From NCBI GenBank assembly GCA_937892995.1, contig CALBJS010000262.1:1-7399 (forward strand): a stretch of DNA of 7,399 bases, given 5' to 3'. A program made the position numbers and the translations under genes. This document shows positions 1 through 6,536 of this stretch, in pieces (within the stretch, counting starts at the first letter, position 1; each line of letters begins with the position of its first letter). Origin of the DNA: an uncultured Peptococcaceae bacterium (GTDB lineage Bacteria; Bacillota; Desulfitobacteriia; Desulfitobacteriales; Syntrophobotulaceae). A model generated the notes under the pieces. The model saw only the letters and a list, made by a program, of their open reading frames with translations, was not told where the DNA came from and ran no database searches.

Positions 1-739
1 TCAAAATAATTTGCTTGAACTCTGCCAACTCAGCAGGTGCTGCAGCATGAGCAAGACAAATCATTTTATCATTCAAATCAACTTTATTTTTAACATCTTC
101 TAAGACCCAACTAAAAGCCTTTTTTTGCCCCCTGGCTTTTCCTATCATAACAACTTCACCATCTTTAAGAGATATTACGGGCTTAATACCCAAAAGATTT
201 CCCGCAAAAGCACTGCTAGAGGACAGCCTTCCACCTTTTTTAAGGTTATTTAAATTATCAATAATTCCGTAAAATACCATTTGCTCTTTAGCAGCTTCAA
301 GCCATTGAACAATCTCCTGGGCACTTTTACCTTGTTTTGCCATTCTGACAGCTTCTATTACTAACATCCCAAGCCCAAAACTAGCACTTTGGGAATCTAT
401 CAAATGAATATTTTCTTTTTCTAGGGTTTCCTTAGCCATCACTGCAGAGTTGTACGTTCCACTAAGCTTTGCAGAGATAAATATCCCAATTACTTCATCG
501 CCATTTTCGATATATTTGCCAAATTCTTCAGTGAATTCACCCGGATTGACCTGAGCAGTCGTTGGGAGTTCCTTATATTGCGACATTTTGGCATAAAACT
601 TATTGGCTGATAAATCTATTCCATCTCTATATATTTCTTCGCTGAACAAAACCTTTAAGGGCACAAGATTTATTCCCAATTCTTCGATAAGGTTTTTCGG
701 CAAATCACAGGTACTATCCGTTACTATCTTAATGGTCAT
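1..739 (-). CDS. DegV family fatty-acid-binding protein (FakB-like), 3' partial
   Basis: The frame starts with ATG at 739 and runs off the window after 246 codons. DegV proteins are usually about 280 residues, so some 35 C-terminal residues are missing. Family hallmarks seen: N-terminal IVTDSTCDLP (residues 5-14), TTAQVNPGEF (60-69), the ISAKLSGTYNSA segment (88-99), the IDSQSASFGLG segment (114-124), and LKKGGRLSSSSAF (166-178) followed by LLGIKPV. In this family the Thr near 61 and the Ser of KLSGT (Ser93) contact the carboxylate of the bound fatty acid, and FakB proteins present fatty acids to the kinase FakA. Ligand and partner here are inferred; no kinase gene is visible. The protein should be cytoplasmic. 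A GGAGG ribosome site at 751-747 lies 7 nt before the ATG. The gene follows a FabT-like regulator gene by 174 nt, and that gap holds a copy of the regulator's putative operator. The TGA at 3-1 is out of frame. Confidence 0.95.
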   Translation of the reverse strand, partial: MTIKIVTDSTCDLPKNLIEELGINLVPLKVLFSEEIYRDGIDLSANKFYAKMSQYKELPTTAQVNPGEFTEEFGKYIENGDEVIGIFISAKLSGTYNSAVMAKETLEKENIHLIDSQSASFGLGMLVIEAVRMAKQGKSAQEIVQWLEAAKEQMVFYGIIDNLNNLKKGGRLSSSSAFAGNLLGIKPVISLKDGEVVMIGKARGQKKAFSWVLEDVKNKVDLNDKMICLAHAAAPAELAEFKQIIL

Positions 740-843
740 TCCTTTTCCTCCGTTAAATTAACCAAAATATATTGATGCCAAGACCCTAGAACTTGCAAAG
801 CATATACAGAATTAGCATTAACTTGATAGAAGCTTTGACTGTC

Positions 844-873
844 TATATACTTGATATTCAAAATATATGTTTA
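844..873 (-). promoter_or_regulatory. weak candidate promoter for degV
   Basis: Reading the minus strand, TAAACA (873-868), an 18-nt spacer and TATATA (849-844) form a weak sigma-A-like pair. The palindrome at 850-862 sits inside the spacer, where a bound repressor would block RNA polymerase. The -35 match is poor, so degV may instead depend on read-through from marR. A weak stem (TTAAG-7nt-CTTAA followed by TTTTT) lies just after the marR stop, and it is too short to call a terminator. Confidence 0.3.
850..862. promoter_or_regulatory. putative FabT-like operator upstream of degV
   Basis: The 13-mer CTTGATATTCAAA is a palindrome of the form TTGA-N3-TCAA and matches the 13-mer at 1405-1417 at 11 of 13 positions. 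Both resemble the FabT box of streptococci and lactococci (TTTGATTATCAAA core). It lies between the marR-type gene and degV, 110 nt upstream of the degV start. Binding by the neighbouring regulator is inferred. Confidence 0.55.
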
Positions 874-913
874 AGAAAAATTAAGTATTCTCCTTAAACT
901 GCTCGATCTTATC

Positions 914-1375
914 TTATTTATATTTTCTTTTTAAATTATATTTTTCTTTAAAATAAGTGTTGATATTTTCCAAAGCCGAAATTAACACTTTCATCTCTTC
1001 GTCTGAAAGCTTAGAGATGGTTGTTTTAATCATTTCATTATGGAATTGGGAATGATGCTTATAAGCCGCTTCCCCTTTTTCGGTTAAGGAGATAAGAACA
1101 ATACGGCGATCTTCATTACTTCTGGTACGGTTAACATATCCTTTTCTCAGCAAGTTATTGATCGCTATAGTTAAAGTGCCTATAGTGATATCAAGATCAC
1201 GAGCAACAGAAGACATATTCCTCTCTTGGGTCTGACCTATTGCCTCAATTACATGGATTTCTGTAATAGAAAGATTACTGAATTCGTCATCCTTTAAAGA
1301 TTGTTCTTCAATTCGAAGGATATCATTAAATAATTTGACTAAGAGTTCATTCAAGGTGCCATAAAGCTTATTCAT
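914..1375 (-). CDS. fabT: FabT-like MarR family transcriptional repressor
   Basis: A 153-residue winged-helix regulator of the MarR family. The segment FNDILRIEEQSL (residues 16-27), the SITEIHVIEAIG helix (36-47), the recognition-helix region ITIGTLTIAINNLLRKGY (63-80) and the wing with SNEDRR (86-91) followed by LTEKG resemble, from memory, the fatty-acid synthesis repressor FabT of streptococci. FabT represses fatty-acid synthesis genes when bound by acyl-ACP derived from exogenous fatty acids. Start choice: the frame opens with GTG at 1393, but no ribosome site precedes it. The ATG at 1375 has GGTGGTGAT (1394-1386, one mismatch to the anti-16S complement) 10 nt upstream, and it aligns with the N-terminus of FabT proteins. 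A strong promoter and a FabT-box-like palindrome lie directly upstream, implying autoregulation; a second palindrome lies before degV downstream. No fatty-acid synthesis genes are in the window, so the FabT assignment rests on sequence resemblance and operator type. Confidence 0.85.
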   Translation of the reverse strand: MNKLYGTLNELLVKLFNDILRIEEQSLKDDEFSNLSITEIHVIEAIGQTQERNMSSVARDLDITIGTLTIAINNLLRKGYVNRTRSNEDRRIVLISLTEKGEAAYKHHSQFHNEMIKTTISKLSDEEMKVLISALENINTYFKEKYNLKRKYK

Positions 1376-1404
1376 AAAACAATCAATCACCACCCGATTA
1401 ATAC

Positions 1405-1417
1405 TTTGATCTTCAAA
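1405..1417. promoter_or_regulatory. putative autoregulatory operator of the FabT-like repressor
   Basis: TTTGATCTTCAAA has perfect 5-bp arms (TTTGA / TCAAA) around a 3-bp centre and resembles the FabT box. It begins 12 nt downstream of the -10 element of the marR promoter, so it covers about +7 to +19 of the transcript. A repressor bound there would hinder promoter escape. An 11 of 13 copy is found at 850-862. Confidence 0.65.
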
Positions 1418-1429
1418 CCATTCTTATTT

Positions 1430-1458
1430 AATATATTCCAAGGTTTACTTTTTGTCAA
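1430..1458 (-). promoter_or_regulatory. sigma-A promoter of the FabT-like regulator gene
   Basis: On the minus strand a perfect -35 box TTGACA (1458-1453), a 17-nt spacer and a -10 box TATATT (1435-1430) give a near-consensus vegetative promoter. Transcription should begin near 1423, about 48 nt before the ATG at 1375. Confidence 0.85.
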
Positions 1459-1512
1459 TCATAATAAACTATCTCCTATCTTTTTATTATATTAATTGAT
1501 GATAATAAATAT

Positions 1513-1543
1513 AATAACCAGGCGGGAGCTCCACCTGGTTATT
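1513..1543 (-). terminator. hairpin terminator after the trypsin-like protease gene
   Basis: A perfect 10-bp stem, AATAACCAGG (1513-1522) with CCTGGTTATT (1534-1543), encloses an 11-nt loop that itself contains GGAGCTCC. On the minus strand it is followed by an AT-rich tract ATATTTATTATC. It lies 74 nt beyond the protease stop and before the marR promoter, so it separates the two transcription units. The U-tract is imperfect. Confidence 0.7.
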
Positions 1544-1617
1544 TTCATTCCCAATTCTCGGCTGATACTAGCTGACCGATAACATCATTCCTTTAAGGCT
1601 GTTAAAAATCTAGCAGC

Positions 1618-2724
1618 TTAAAATTTTACCTCCAGGAAATCTAACACCGGCCCAATAGGATTAATTATTGTGCTCTGCTTAGAACCTGCAAATAATAAAC
1701 CAACCGCCTTATTATCCTTATCTACCACTAAAGACCCGCTATCCCCGGGTTCGGACATCTTCGAGGCAATAATTTGGTTTTCAAATTTTAAGATTATACC
1801 GTTTCCGTAATTCACTTTAATAGTTGCCTTAACAGCTCTAACTTCTCCCGAAGTAATTCCGGTTGTCCTGCCTGACTTTTTAATTTTGAGACCTATAACC
1901 GGGTCGGTAACACCATTAATTTTTCCGATATCTAGAATTTCGGGGCTAATATACTTGACATTTACAGGCTTCGCTACAGCACAATCCACAATATTGGGTT
2001 GTGGATATAGATTTAAAATTGTAAATCTTGCTAACTTCCCTATTACTTTACTATTACCATCGATCTTTGCCGGCTGAACGATCGGATCATTTATTTTGGC
2101 TTTGTGATTATTGGCTAAGGAAGTATTAGCTAAGACATGATTATTAGATAAAATTAATGGTTTATTATTCACTCTGTCATAAACCACAGCCCCAAAAGTT
2201 CCTGCAAATCCTTGAAAATGGCCGATACTCACCCCTGGCATAGCAGGTCTTACTAAGGAAGTTCGATTAATTTTTTTATTTATATTTGTAAATAAGCTCA
2301 AGTTCTTTTTGAAGATCTCAATTTTTTCTTGAACCTTGCACTTAATACTTAAATCAGTGCTTAGATTTCTTAATGATTTGATGACAAATTGCTGTGCTTT
2401 CATTAATCTTTGCTTAGACTTTTTAATCACAAGGAATTTTTCTAGATCCCTCTCCAGAATATCTAGTAATTCCCGAAAACCATTATTTTTTTTATCTGGC
2501 TGATCATAAGCGAATACTTCACCGATTTCTATTACGTCCGTCGGTGTATCATTAATTGCCGCGGGGATAAACTCCTCGTCCTTCAATTCTTCCCGTGGGA
2601 TCTTTTTCTCGACAAAGACGATTATAGCTTCAGTTTCGGTAAGACGACCATTGATTTCTTTTGTTCCATACCCAAAACCGACAACTCCGGGTAAAGAAAG
2701 CAATTTTTCATGTTTATCGCTCAT
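1618..2724 (-). CDS. cytoplasmic trypsin-like (S1-type) serine protease with N-terminal accessory domain
   Basis: This is a 368-residue protein with no signal peptide or membrane segment, hence probably cytoplasmic. Residues 1-75 form a small domain starting LPGVVGFGYGTKE and containing EAIIVFVEKK and DVIEIGEV, a module that precedes trypsin-fold domains in a group of Firmicute proteins. Residues 80-155 are Lys/Glu-rich and look helical. Residues 158-368 are a chymotrypsin-fold protease: LSNNHVLA carries His196, NIVDCAVA Asp247 and EPGDSGSLV Ser329, an intact triad with a GDSG oxyanion motif; SGRTTG (284-289) is also typical. Substrate unknown. Start: ATG at 2724 with AAGGGG ending 7 nt upstream. 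It follows the NYN gene by 73 nt, and both share a 19-bp upstream element. It is followed by the hairpin at 1513-1543. Peptidase activity is inferred from the triad. Similar proteins are often annotated simply as S1 family or trypsin-like peptidase. Confidence 0.88.
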   Translation of the reverse strand: MSDKHEKLLSLPGVVGFGYGTKEINGRLTETEAIIVFVEKKIPREELKDEEFIPAAINDTPTDVIEIGEVFAYDQPDKKNNGFRELLDILERDLEKFLVIKKSKQRLMKAQQFVIKSLRNLSTDLSIKCKVQEKIEIFKKNLSLFTNINKKINRTSLVRPAMPGVSIGHFQGFAGTFGAVVYDRVNNKPLILSNNHVLANTSLANNHKAKINDPIVQPAKIDGNSKVIGKLARFTILNLYPQPNIVDCAVAKPVNVKYISPEILDIGKINGVTDPVIGLKIKKSGRTTGITSGEVRAVKATIKVNYGNGIILKFENQIIASKMSEPGDSGSLVVDKDNKAVGLLFAGSKQSTIINPIGPVLDFLEVKF

Positions 2725-2735
2725 TTTCGTTCCCC

Positions 2736-2765
2736 TTCTTTTTTCATATTATATGAAAAAAAGAA
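2736..2765. repeat. 14-bp-arm palindrome overlapping the protease promoter and ribosome site
   Basis: Left arm 2736-2749 (TTCTTTTTTCATAT) and right arm 2751-2765 (ATATGAAAAAAAGAA) are reverse complements apart from one extra A, centred on T2750. On the minus strand it spans the candidate -10 box and ends directly at the GGGG of the protease ribosome site (2735-2732). The centre forms a CATAT-T-ATATG operator-like core. It lacks a U-tract on the minus strand, so it is not a convincing terminator for the NYN gene. A protein-binding site or RNA structure is possible. Confidence 0.6.
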
Positions 2766-2778
2766 CAAAGAGTGACAA
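2748..2778 (-). promoter_or_regulatory. candidate promoter of the protease gene
   Basis: On the minus strand TTGTCA (2778-2773) and a perfect TATAAT (2753-2748) are 19 nt apart, long for sigma-A. The same stretch also reads AC-N16-CATATAATA, which fits the sigma-K-type pattern AC-N16-CATAnnnTA, and CATATAAT resembles a sigma-E -10 box. A sporulation sigma factor is therefore an alternative. The start of transcription would be about 17 nt before the ATG. Confidence 0.45.
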
Positions 2779-2781
2779 GCT
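2763..2781 (-). repeat. 19-bp shared upstream element, copy upstream of protease
   Basis: On the minus strand AGCTTGTCACTCTTTGTTC. It matches the copy at 3688-3706 at 17 of 19 positions, in the same orientation. It lies 9 nt before the TATAAT of the protease upstream region. It could be part of a promoter (TTGTCA as -35) or a binding site. Confidence 0.55.
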
Positions 2782-2797
2782 GTTTTTAATTATTAGC

Positions 2798-3631
2798 TTA
2801 GTCTCTCTTTATCTCCGGATTTAATTTGGAATAACGATGAGCAAGTTGCTCGATAGTTTCTCCCAAGGTGTTTTTAATTACCGGGTTAGCTAGATTCAAA
2901 AGATATATCTTAGTTTTTTTGATGATTAAGTTGGAATCATGGATTTCTTCCTCGATTAGATAATTCTCTGCTAGTAGATACTGGACCAGTTCTTTTACTT
3001 CTGACATATTCCGGCCAAGATTTTTACTTAGATGAGCCCGAACCTTGGTTGAAGCTACATAGGGAAGCTTCATTTGCAGTTCGGCAATTAATTCTAGTGC
3101 CTTTATCAAATCGACCGCCGGTAAATACTTAGGCGAGTCCTTCTTAAGAAGATCGCCAAAAACATCAAAGCTTTCACAATAGGGGGATAATAAATGATGT
3201 ATTTTATTTTTCACCCCTATTACCCTTATTTCTTTACCCCGAGCCCGAATTCTACGGATTATAGGCAGGAAATCACCGTCACCAGAAAATAGTAGGTATA
3301 CATCTGCAGCTTCATGTCTGGTTAATAATATTTCTTGAACCTCCAACATGAGTTCGGTATCAGCTGCATTCTGCCGCACATCTGTATTAACATAACTATT
3401 TTTTCCATAGACATGACGAGTAAAGATATTTTTCTTTTCAAAGGCTGTTTGCGTCCTCCAAAATTCTTCCTTGTCGAAATTGGCATAAAGATAAACCGCA
3501 ACGAGATCTACCTCGATATTATCGGCATAGTCTTCTAGAAATTGAATAAAGTCTTCAGGTAAAAGTCTATAGCCAAATTCATGAAGGCCCTCCCAAATAT
3601 TCTCGTAATCAACAAATCCTATTGCCTTCAA
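2798..3631 (-). CDS. NYN/LabA-type (PIN-like) putative RNase
   Basis: Numbered from the proposed TTG start at 3631, the protein has 277 residues. Residues 3-160 form a NYN domain: AIGFVDYENI with Asp8, QNAADTELMLEV with Asp91, and LLFSGDGDFLPIIRR with Asp118 and Asp120, followed by GKEIRVIGV. These acidic residues form the metal site of PIN/NYN nucleases, which cut RNA. Residues 170-277 are a helical C-terminal region (VDLIKALELIAELQ, then MSEVKELVQYLLAENYL) resembling the winged-helix or OST-HTH-like tails often attached to NYN domains; this is tentative. Start choice: the open frame continues up to a TTG at 3784, but that start lies inside the fdhA terminator stem. The 51 extra codons contain promoter-like boxes and fall before the usual NYN N-terminus. 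The TTG at 3631 has GGGG 8 nt upstream. No membrane segments or signal peptide are seen. RNA target unknown. Confidence 0.82.
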   Translation of the reverse strand: MKAIGFVDYENIWEGLHEFGYRLLPEDFIQFLEDYADNIEVDLVAVYLYANFDKEEFWRTQTAFEKKNIFTRHVYGKNSYVNTDVRQNAADTELMLEVQEILLTRHEAADVYLLFSGDGDFLPIIRRIRARGKEIRVIGVKNKIHHLLSPYCESFDVFGDLLKKDSPKYLPAVDLIKALELIAELQMKLPYVASTKVRAHLSKNLGRNMSEVKELVQYLLAENYLIEEEIHDSNLIIKKTKIYLLNLANPVIKNTLGETIEQLAHRYSKLNPEIKRD

Positions 3632-3639
3632 TAGAAATA

Positions 3640-3643
3640 CCCC
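3640..3643 (-). promoter_or_regulatory. ribosome binding site deciding the NYN gene start
   Basis: GGGG within AGTGGGGT on the minus strand lies 8 nt before TTG at 3631, the codon just ahead of the conserved KAIGFVDYEN beginning of the NYN fold. The far-upstream TTG at 3784 has no such site. Confidence 0.5.
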
Positions 3644-3664
3644 ACTTTTCGAGTTATTTATTCT

Positions 3665-3693
3665 GCTATACAGTATATGGCTCGGTTGGACAA
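3665..3693 (-). promoter_or_regulatory. candidate promoter of the NYN gene
   Basis: On the minus strand TTGTCC (3693-3688) and TATAGC (3670-3665) are 17 nt apart. An alternative pair is TTGTCA (3703-3698) with TATACT (3677-3672), 20 nt apart. It lies after the fdhA terminator and about 35-45 nt before the proposed TTG start, consistent with an independent transcription unit. Confidence 0.45.
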
Positions 3694-3706
3694 GGAGTGA
3701 CAAGCT
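3688..3706 (-). repeat. 19-bp shared upstream element, copy upstream of NYN gene
   Basis: On the minus strand AGCTTGTCACTCCTTGTCC, 17 of 19 identical to 2763-2781. It is followed after 10 nt by TATACT. The copy falls in the part of the long open frame that is argued to be non-coding. Confidence 0.55.
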
Positions 3707-3768
3707 ATACTTCAGAACAAATTTACCGCGATGTAACGAGCTTTCAAAATAATCGTAAGGAAATAGCC

Positions 3769-3802
3769 AAAAAGACTGATTCAAATAGCTGAATCAGTCT
3801 TT
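3769..3802 (-). terminator. Rho-independent terminator of the formate dehydrogenase operon
   Basis: A perfect 12-bp stem, AAAGACTGATTC with GAATCAGTCTTT (3802-3791 and 3782-3771 on the minus strand), has an 8-nt loop and runs into TTTTTGG. It lies 39 nt after the fdhA stop codon. It overlaps the most upstream possible start of the NYN frame. Confidence 0.88.
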
Positions 3803-3841
3803 CACATCTACACCTTAAACCCATTACCATTTACCAAATCC

Positions 3842-6523
3842 CTATTCAAGTTTAGACACCTGAACCGCACAGACCTTATATTCGTAAGTTCCGGCTACTT
3901 TATCACAAGCAGCATTAGTCAAAACATTCACTGGTGATTCTTTATAGTGGAAGGTCATGAAAATCATCCCCGGGGGTACTCTATCTGTAAGTTTTACCCT
4001 CGTTTCCAGTTCGCCCCGACGCGACGAAACCTTAACTCTTTCCCCATCTGAGATATTCAGTTTCTCGGCATCAAGGGGATTTAATTCCGCTAGTTCTTCG
4101 GAAGAATGACCTTCTAAGACCTTGGAATGCCTGGTGGTTATATTGTAATGTTCTAATTTTCGTCCTGTGCTTAAAAGGAAAGGGTAATCCTTATCAGGCA
4201 GTTCATCCGGTGTCCTGGCCTCCACGGGCATAAACAATCCCTTGCCCCTTGTAAATCTATCTTTATGGAGAAATTGAGTTCCGTAATGGTCTTCACCCAG
4301 AACAGGCCATTGCATCCCCCTTATTCCCAACCTTTCATGAGTGATTCCGCAATATTGTGGAGTAAGAGAAGCAATTTCTTTCATGATCTCAGCCGTAGAT
4401 TTATAGATAAAGTGATAGCCCATTATCCCCGCCAGATCACAGATTATCCTCCAGTCAGCCTTAGACTTACCAAGCGGATCTATTGCTTTATTCACCATCT
4501 GTACCCGGCGCTCAGTGTTAGTAAAAGTCCCTGCCTTTTCAGCAAAGCTCGCTCCGGGAAGAACCACATCGGCCAACTTAGCAGTCTCTGTTAGAAAGAT
4601 ATCTTGAACCACTAAAAAGTCTAATGCTTTTAATCCCTGCCGTACATGATTAGCGTTAGCATCGGTTAGTACCGGATCTTCACCCATAATATACATAGCC
4701 TTGAGTTTACCCTGAAGGGCCGCTGCGAACATATCCGGTATCATATAACCCTGATTAGGATTAAGTGATACTCCCCAAGCTTTTTCAAATTTCTTCTGGG
4801 CTTTAGGGTCAGACACTTTCTGATACCCCGGGTAAAAATTAGGCAGAGCACCCATATCACAAGCACCTTGGACATTATTCTGACCCCTTAAAGGGTTGAC
4901 ACCCGAATTTTCCTTACCTACATTACCGGTGAGCATAGCAAGGTTGGCTAAAGACATCACATTATCTGTACCGCTAGTATGCTCGGTGATTCCAAGAGTG
5001 TAGAATATCTGGGCACAGTCGGAAGCAGCATAGATTTCTGCGGCTTGATAGAGCTGTTCTTCCGGTACTCCCGTAACCCTACTGACAAAGTCCGGAGTAT
5101 ATTCCCTTAATAACTCTTTAAGGTTTTCAAAGCCTACTGTTCTTTCAGCAATGAAAGAACGATCTTCCCAACCTCTCTTTAAGATGATATGCATTAATCC
5201 GTTAATAAGGGTGATATCGGTGCCCGGGCGAAGACGCAGCCAGACTTCTGCCAAGCCGGTTAGCTCAATTTTCCGCGGGTCAGCTACTATCAGCCTACAG
5301 CCGTTACGTACTGCCTGTTTTATCTTACTGCCAATCACCGGGTGGGCTTCAGTAGTATTCGAACCGATCACCAAAATAACCTTGGAATGAGGGATTTCCT
5401 TAATGGAATTAGTCATAGCTCCTGAGCCAAATGAAGTGGCCAGACCGGCCACGGAGGGAGCGTGTCAGGTCCGGGCACAGTGATCTATATTATTGGTTCC
5501 GATCACCGTGCGCATAAATTTCTGCAGGAGGTAATTTTCCTCGTTAGTACAACGGGCTGAACTTAGAGCACCTAAAGAATCCGGCCCATATTGATCCTTA
5601 AGAGTTTTAAACTTTTCTGCTACAAGTTTCAGGGCCTCATACCATTCTGCTTCGACAAACTCTCCTTTTTTCTTAATCAAAGGCTTGGTTAAACGATTGG
5701 GGCTATGAATATAGTCAACTCCGAATCTTCCTTTGACGCAAAGTGCTCTCCCATTAACAGGAGAATTAGGATTGGAAGTAATCCCAACAACCTTGTTATC
5801 CCGTATATTAAGGTCAAAATTACAACCGGTCCCGCAAAACGGACAAGTAGTTTGGACTTTTTTATATTCCCATGGTCGTCCTTTGGCAGTCATTTGTTTT
5901 TCTGTTAAAGCCCCAACCGGGCAAACCGCCAAACAAGAACCACAGAAAACACATTCTGATTCTCCGTAAGGAAGATTAAAAGCCGGACCTACCTGGGTCT
6001 CAAAACCGCGTTTAGAATAATCTAAAACATTATTAACCTGAATCTCGGCACATGCTCGGACACATTTACCACATAAAATACATTTGTTAAGATCCCGGAT
6101 AATAAAGGGGTTACTATCATCAAGCTCATACTTGCGTTTAGCCCCTAAAAAGACATCTTTTTTCACACCATATTCATAAGCATATTTCGAAAGTTCACAT
6201 TCGCCCATTTTCTCACAGGTAAGACAATCAATATCATGATTAGCTACGATGAGTTCCAAGATTGTCTTGCGTGCTTCTTTTACTTTAGGTGTAGAGGTCT
6301 TGACAACCATCCCTGGCTGGACTTCCATAGTACAAGAAGTAATTAAATTACGCATTCCTTCGATTTCTACCACGCAAAGACGGCAAGCTCCCCAATTAGT
6401 AAGTTCCGGATCATGACAGAGCGTGGGAACAGAGATATTATTCATGCGACAAGCTTCAAGGATAGTAGTCTTTTCAGGAACTCGTATTTTTCGATCATCT
6501 ATTTTCAATTGTATCCATTGCAT
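3842..6523 (-). CDS. fdhA: selenocysteine-containing formate dehydrogenase catalytic subunit
   Basis: A single 893-residue selenoprotein read through the in-frame TGA at 5467-5465 as Sec353. It oxidises formate or reduces CO2 at a Mo/W bis-pterin centre in the cytoplasm. Domains: N-terminal 2Fe-2S domain (Cys36, 47, 50, 64); NuoG-type His/Cys 4Fe-4S site (His96, Cys100, 103, 109); two 4Fe-4S ferredoxin motifs (Cys148, 151, 154, 158 and Cys191, 194, 197, 201); 4Fe-4S motif of the molybdopterin domain (Cys227, 230, 234, 262); catalytic DHCART-U-HAPSVAGL around 347-361; and a C-terminal pterin-binding domain from about 775. The long Fe-S N-terminus and length match the NAD(P)- or ferredoxin-linked FdhA type of Moorella and other clostridia. 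Start: ATG at 6523 has GGGGGTGA 5 nt upstream; a GTG at 6541 is less likely. It lies 122 nt downstream of a NuoF/HndC-like gene, its probable electron partner. Standard gene calling would split it into 358- and 536-residue pieces. Mo versus W cannot be told. Confidence 0.96.
5436..5467 (-). promoter_or_regulatory. bacterial SECIS element with selenocysteine UGA codon
   Basis: The TGA (5467-5465) is followed after exactly 18 nt by the loop GGTCT (5446-5442), closed by a perfect 6-bp stem GTGGCC (5452-5447) with GGCCAC (5441-5436). The GGUCU apical loop and its 18-nt distance from UGA match, from memory, the E. coli fdhF SECIS bound by SelB. This directs insertion of selenocysteine in place of termination. 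The element lies within the coding frame and encodes VAGLAT. Confidence 0.93.
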
Positions 6524-6528
6524 GGTTT

Positions 6529-6536
6529 TCACCCCC
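6529..6536 (-). promoter_or_regulatory. ribosome binding site deciding the fdhA start
   Basis: GGGGGTGA on the minus strand, close to the ideal GGAGGTGA, ends 5 nt before ATG at 6523. The upstream GTG at 6541 would place this site inside the coding region and lacks a ribosome site of its own. The ATG-started protein begins directly with the 2Fe-2S domain. Confidence 0.8.

Noticed and set aside
1..3. TGA on the minus strand as the degV stop codon
   Set aside because: It is out of frame with the ATG at 739. The in-frame codon at 4-2 is TTG, and the protein is still about 35 residues short of the usual DegV length.
821..840. Possible third FabT-like half-site (CTTGATAGA) upstream of degV
   Set aside because: Only the left arm TTGAT matches. 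The right half AAGCT does not form the TCAAA arm.
1561..1590. Inverted repeat TCGG...CCGA beyond the protease gene
   Set aside because: Only 4 bp pair before mismatches, and no U-tract follows. The hairpin at 1513-1543 is a far better terminator.
3784..3784. TTG at 3784 as the NYN gene start
   Set aside because: It lies within the fdhA terminator hairpin with no ribosome site, and the resulting N-terminal extension does not fit the family.
4265..4594. Plus-strand open frame of 109 codons inside fdhA
   Set aside because: It lies antisense to a conserved part of fdhA, has no recognisable domain and no convincing ribosome site, and is best explained as a shadow of the real gene.
5465..5467. 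TGA as a nonsense mutation making fdhA a pseudogene
   Set aside because: Both sides are well-conserved formate dehydrogenase in one phase, the position is the known Sec site, and a SECIS with GGUCU loop follows at the expected distance.
5705..5969. Overlapping plus-strand open frames opposite the Fe-S region of fdhA
   Set aside because: They are two mutually overlapping frames antisense to highly conserved cysteine motifs, with no sign of an independent gene.
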